From an uncultured Collinsella sp. (GTDB taxonomy: Bacteria > Actinomycetota > Coriobacteriia > Coriobacteriales > Coriobacteriaceae), in NCBI GenBank assembly GCA_905194675.1, contig CAJJTG010000005.1, forward strand, positions 5,388 through 69,387: 64,000 bases of DNA, read 5' to 3'. Shown here one piece after another: positions 60,601 to 64,000 of this stretch. The notes under the pieces were generated by a model. It had not been told where the DNA came from and did no database searches. It was given only the letters and a program-made list of their open reading frames with translations. Within the stretch, counting starts at the first letter, position 1, and the number at the start of each line of letters is the position of its first letter. The translations under genes were made by a program, and so were the position numbers.

Positions 60601-60762
60601 GCCTGATCGACCCTCGTCGCCATTCCGCCGTTTGGTGACCCGCACCAGCGGCCTCGTTCACAGAAAATATATGAACAGATGTTCGATGCACACCTATCTA
60701 CCTGCGTGTTTTCTGTCGAAAATCTTTGCTACTCCAAAAACTCAATCGCGTCAAGGCTTTTC
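60601..60762. other. Spacer between the array and the rpoB promoter
   Basis: No ORF or hairpin of note. It is AT-richer than the surroundings (ACAGAAAATATATGAACAG near 60658-60676), so may hold upstream promoter elements. Confidence 0.4.
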
Positions 60763-60790
60763 TTGCCCAACGGTCGGTACCTGATAAACT
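60763..60790 (+). promoter_or_regulatory. rpoB promoter
   Basis: TTGCCC (60763-60768), 16-base spacer, TAAACT (60785-60790). The start codon lies 73 bases after the -10. rpoB is thus transcribed apart from rplJL. Confidence 0.6.
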
Positions 60791-60863
60791 ATTAGGTTGC
60801 GATAACTGGCGAAGCTATGCCTCGCCAACCCACCGAGCATTTCCGTGAAGGAGGAAAAACCTG

Positions 60864-64000
<3,137 letters not shown>

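Overview
The window looks like a chromosomal segment of a high-GC, Gram-positive, host-associated actinobacterium of the Coriobacteriia, most likely Collinsella or a close relative. This is an inference from several traits seen together: strong GC bias in third codon positions, SD-led genes with frequent GTG/TTG starts, a DisA-IspD-IspF-CysS-RlmB-YacP block, zinc-type L33, an LA-x-TG surface anchor, an amino-acid and sugar fermenter's transporters, and very many extragenic palindromes. No rRNA gene, integrase, transposase or CRISPR array was recognised.

Layout. 1-8.1 kb: tRNA-Pro, tatA, greA, lysS with an extra C-terminal tRNA-binding domain, a ThrE-type exporter and clpC. 8.1-13.5 kb: a RelB/PIN toxin-antitoxin pair, dipeptidase pepD, hipBA, and the manganese exporter mntP behind a probable yybP-ykoY riboswitch. 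13.6-19.1 kb: disA-ispD-ispF-cysS-rlmB-yacP, with a strongly folded, unassigned RNA candidate between cysS and rlmB. 19.1-25.2 kb: accessory DNA with a one-gene HTH/HipA-like kinase under its own three-half-site operator, and a beta-glucoside PTS/6-phospho-beta-glucosidase operon (transporter frameshifted) opposed by an RpiR regulator. 25.5-29.9 kb: translation core (tRNA-Tyr, -Thr, -Met, tuf, rpmG, tRNA-Trp, secE, nusG, rplK, rplA). 30-57.6 kb: a long accessory and metabolic stretch that separates rplKA from rplJL: a metallophosphoesterase with an unusual ParB-like/BMP protein, MscS, a cell-wall 5'-nucleotidase, a TrpXYZ-like ABC transporter, a WYL regulator, asnS, an OatA-like acyltransferase, an orphan EIIA-Glc, an esterase, a GntR/DDAH/APC-transporter cassette, a FeoA-FeoB fusion, an MFS exporter, a GH13 enzyme, a hypoxanthine-DNA glycosylase and an aminotransferase. 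57.6-64 kb: a 205-bp nested inverted repeat, rplJ, rplL, galU and the first three quarters of rpoB.

How it works together. The housekeeping genes serve translation, transcription and protein quality control. The accessory genes cover metal homeostasis (MntP, FeoAB), peptide, sugar and methylarginine use, and envelope modification. Three separate toxin-antitoxin or kinase modules lie within 12 kb. Intergenic space is filled by at least five palindrome families with fixed lengths (64, 67, 47, about 40 bp, and a 46-bp unit in arrays with an exact 62-bp period). The 62-bp arrays, the RNA candidate at 17.4 kb, the large inverted repeat at 57.7 kb, the HTH-kinase gene and an atypical fork-loop segment in RpoB are the points most worth following up.
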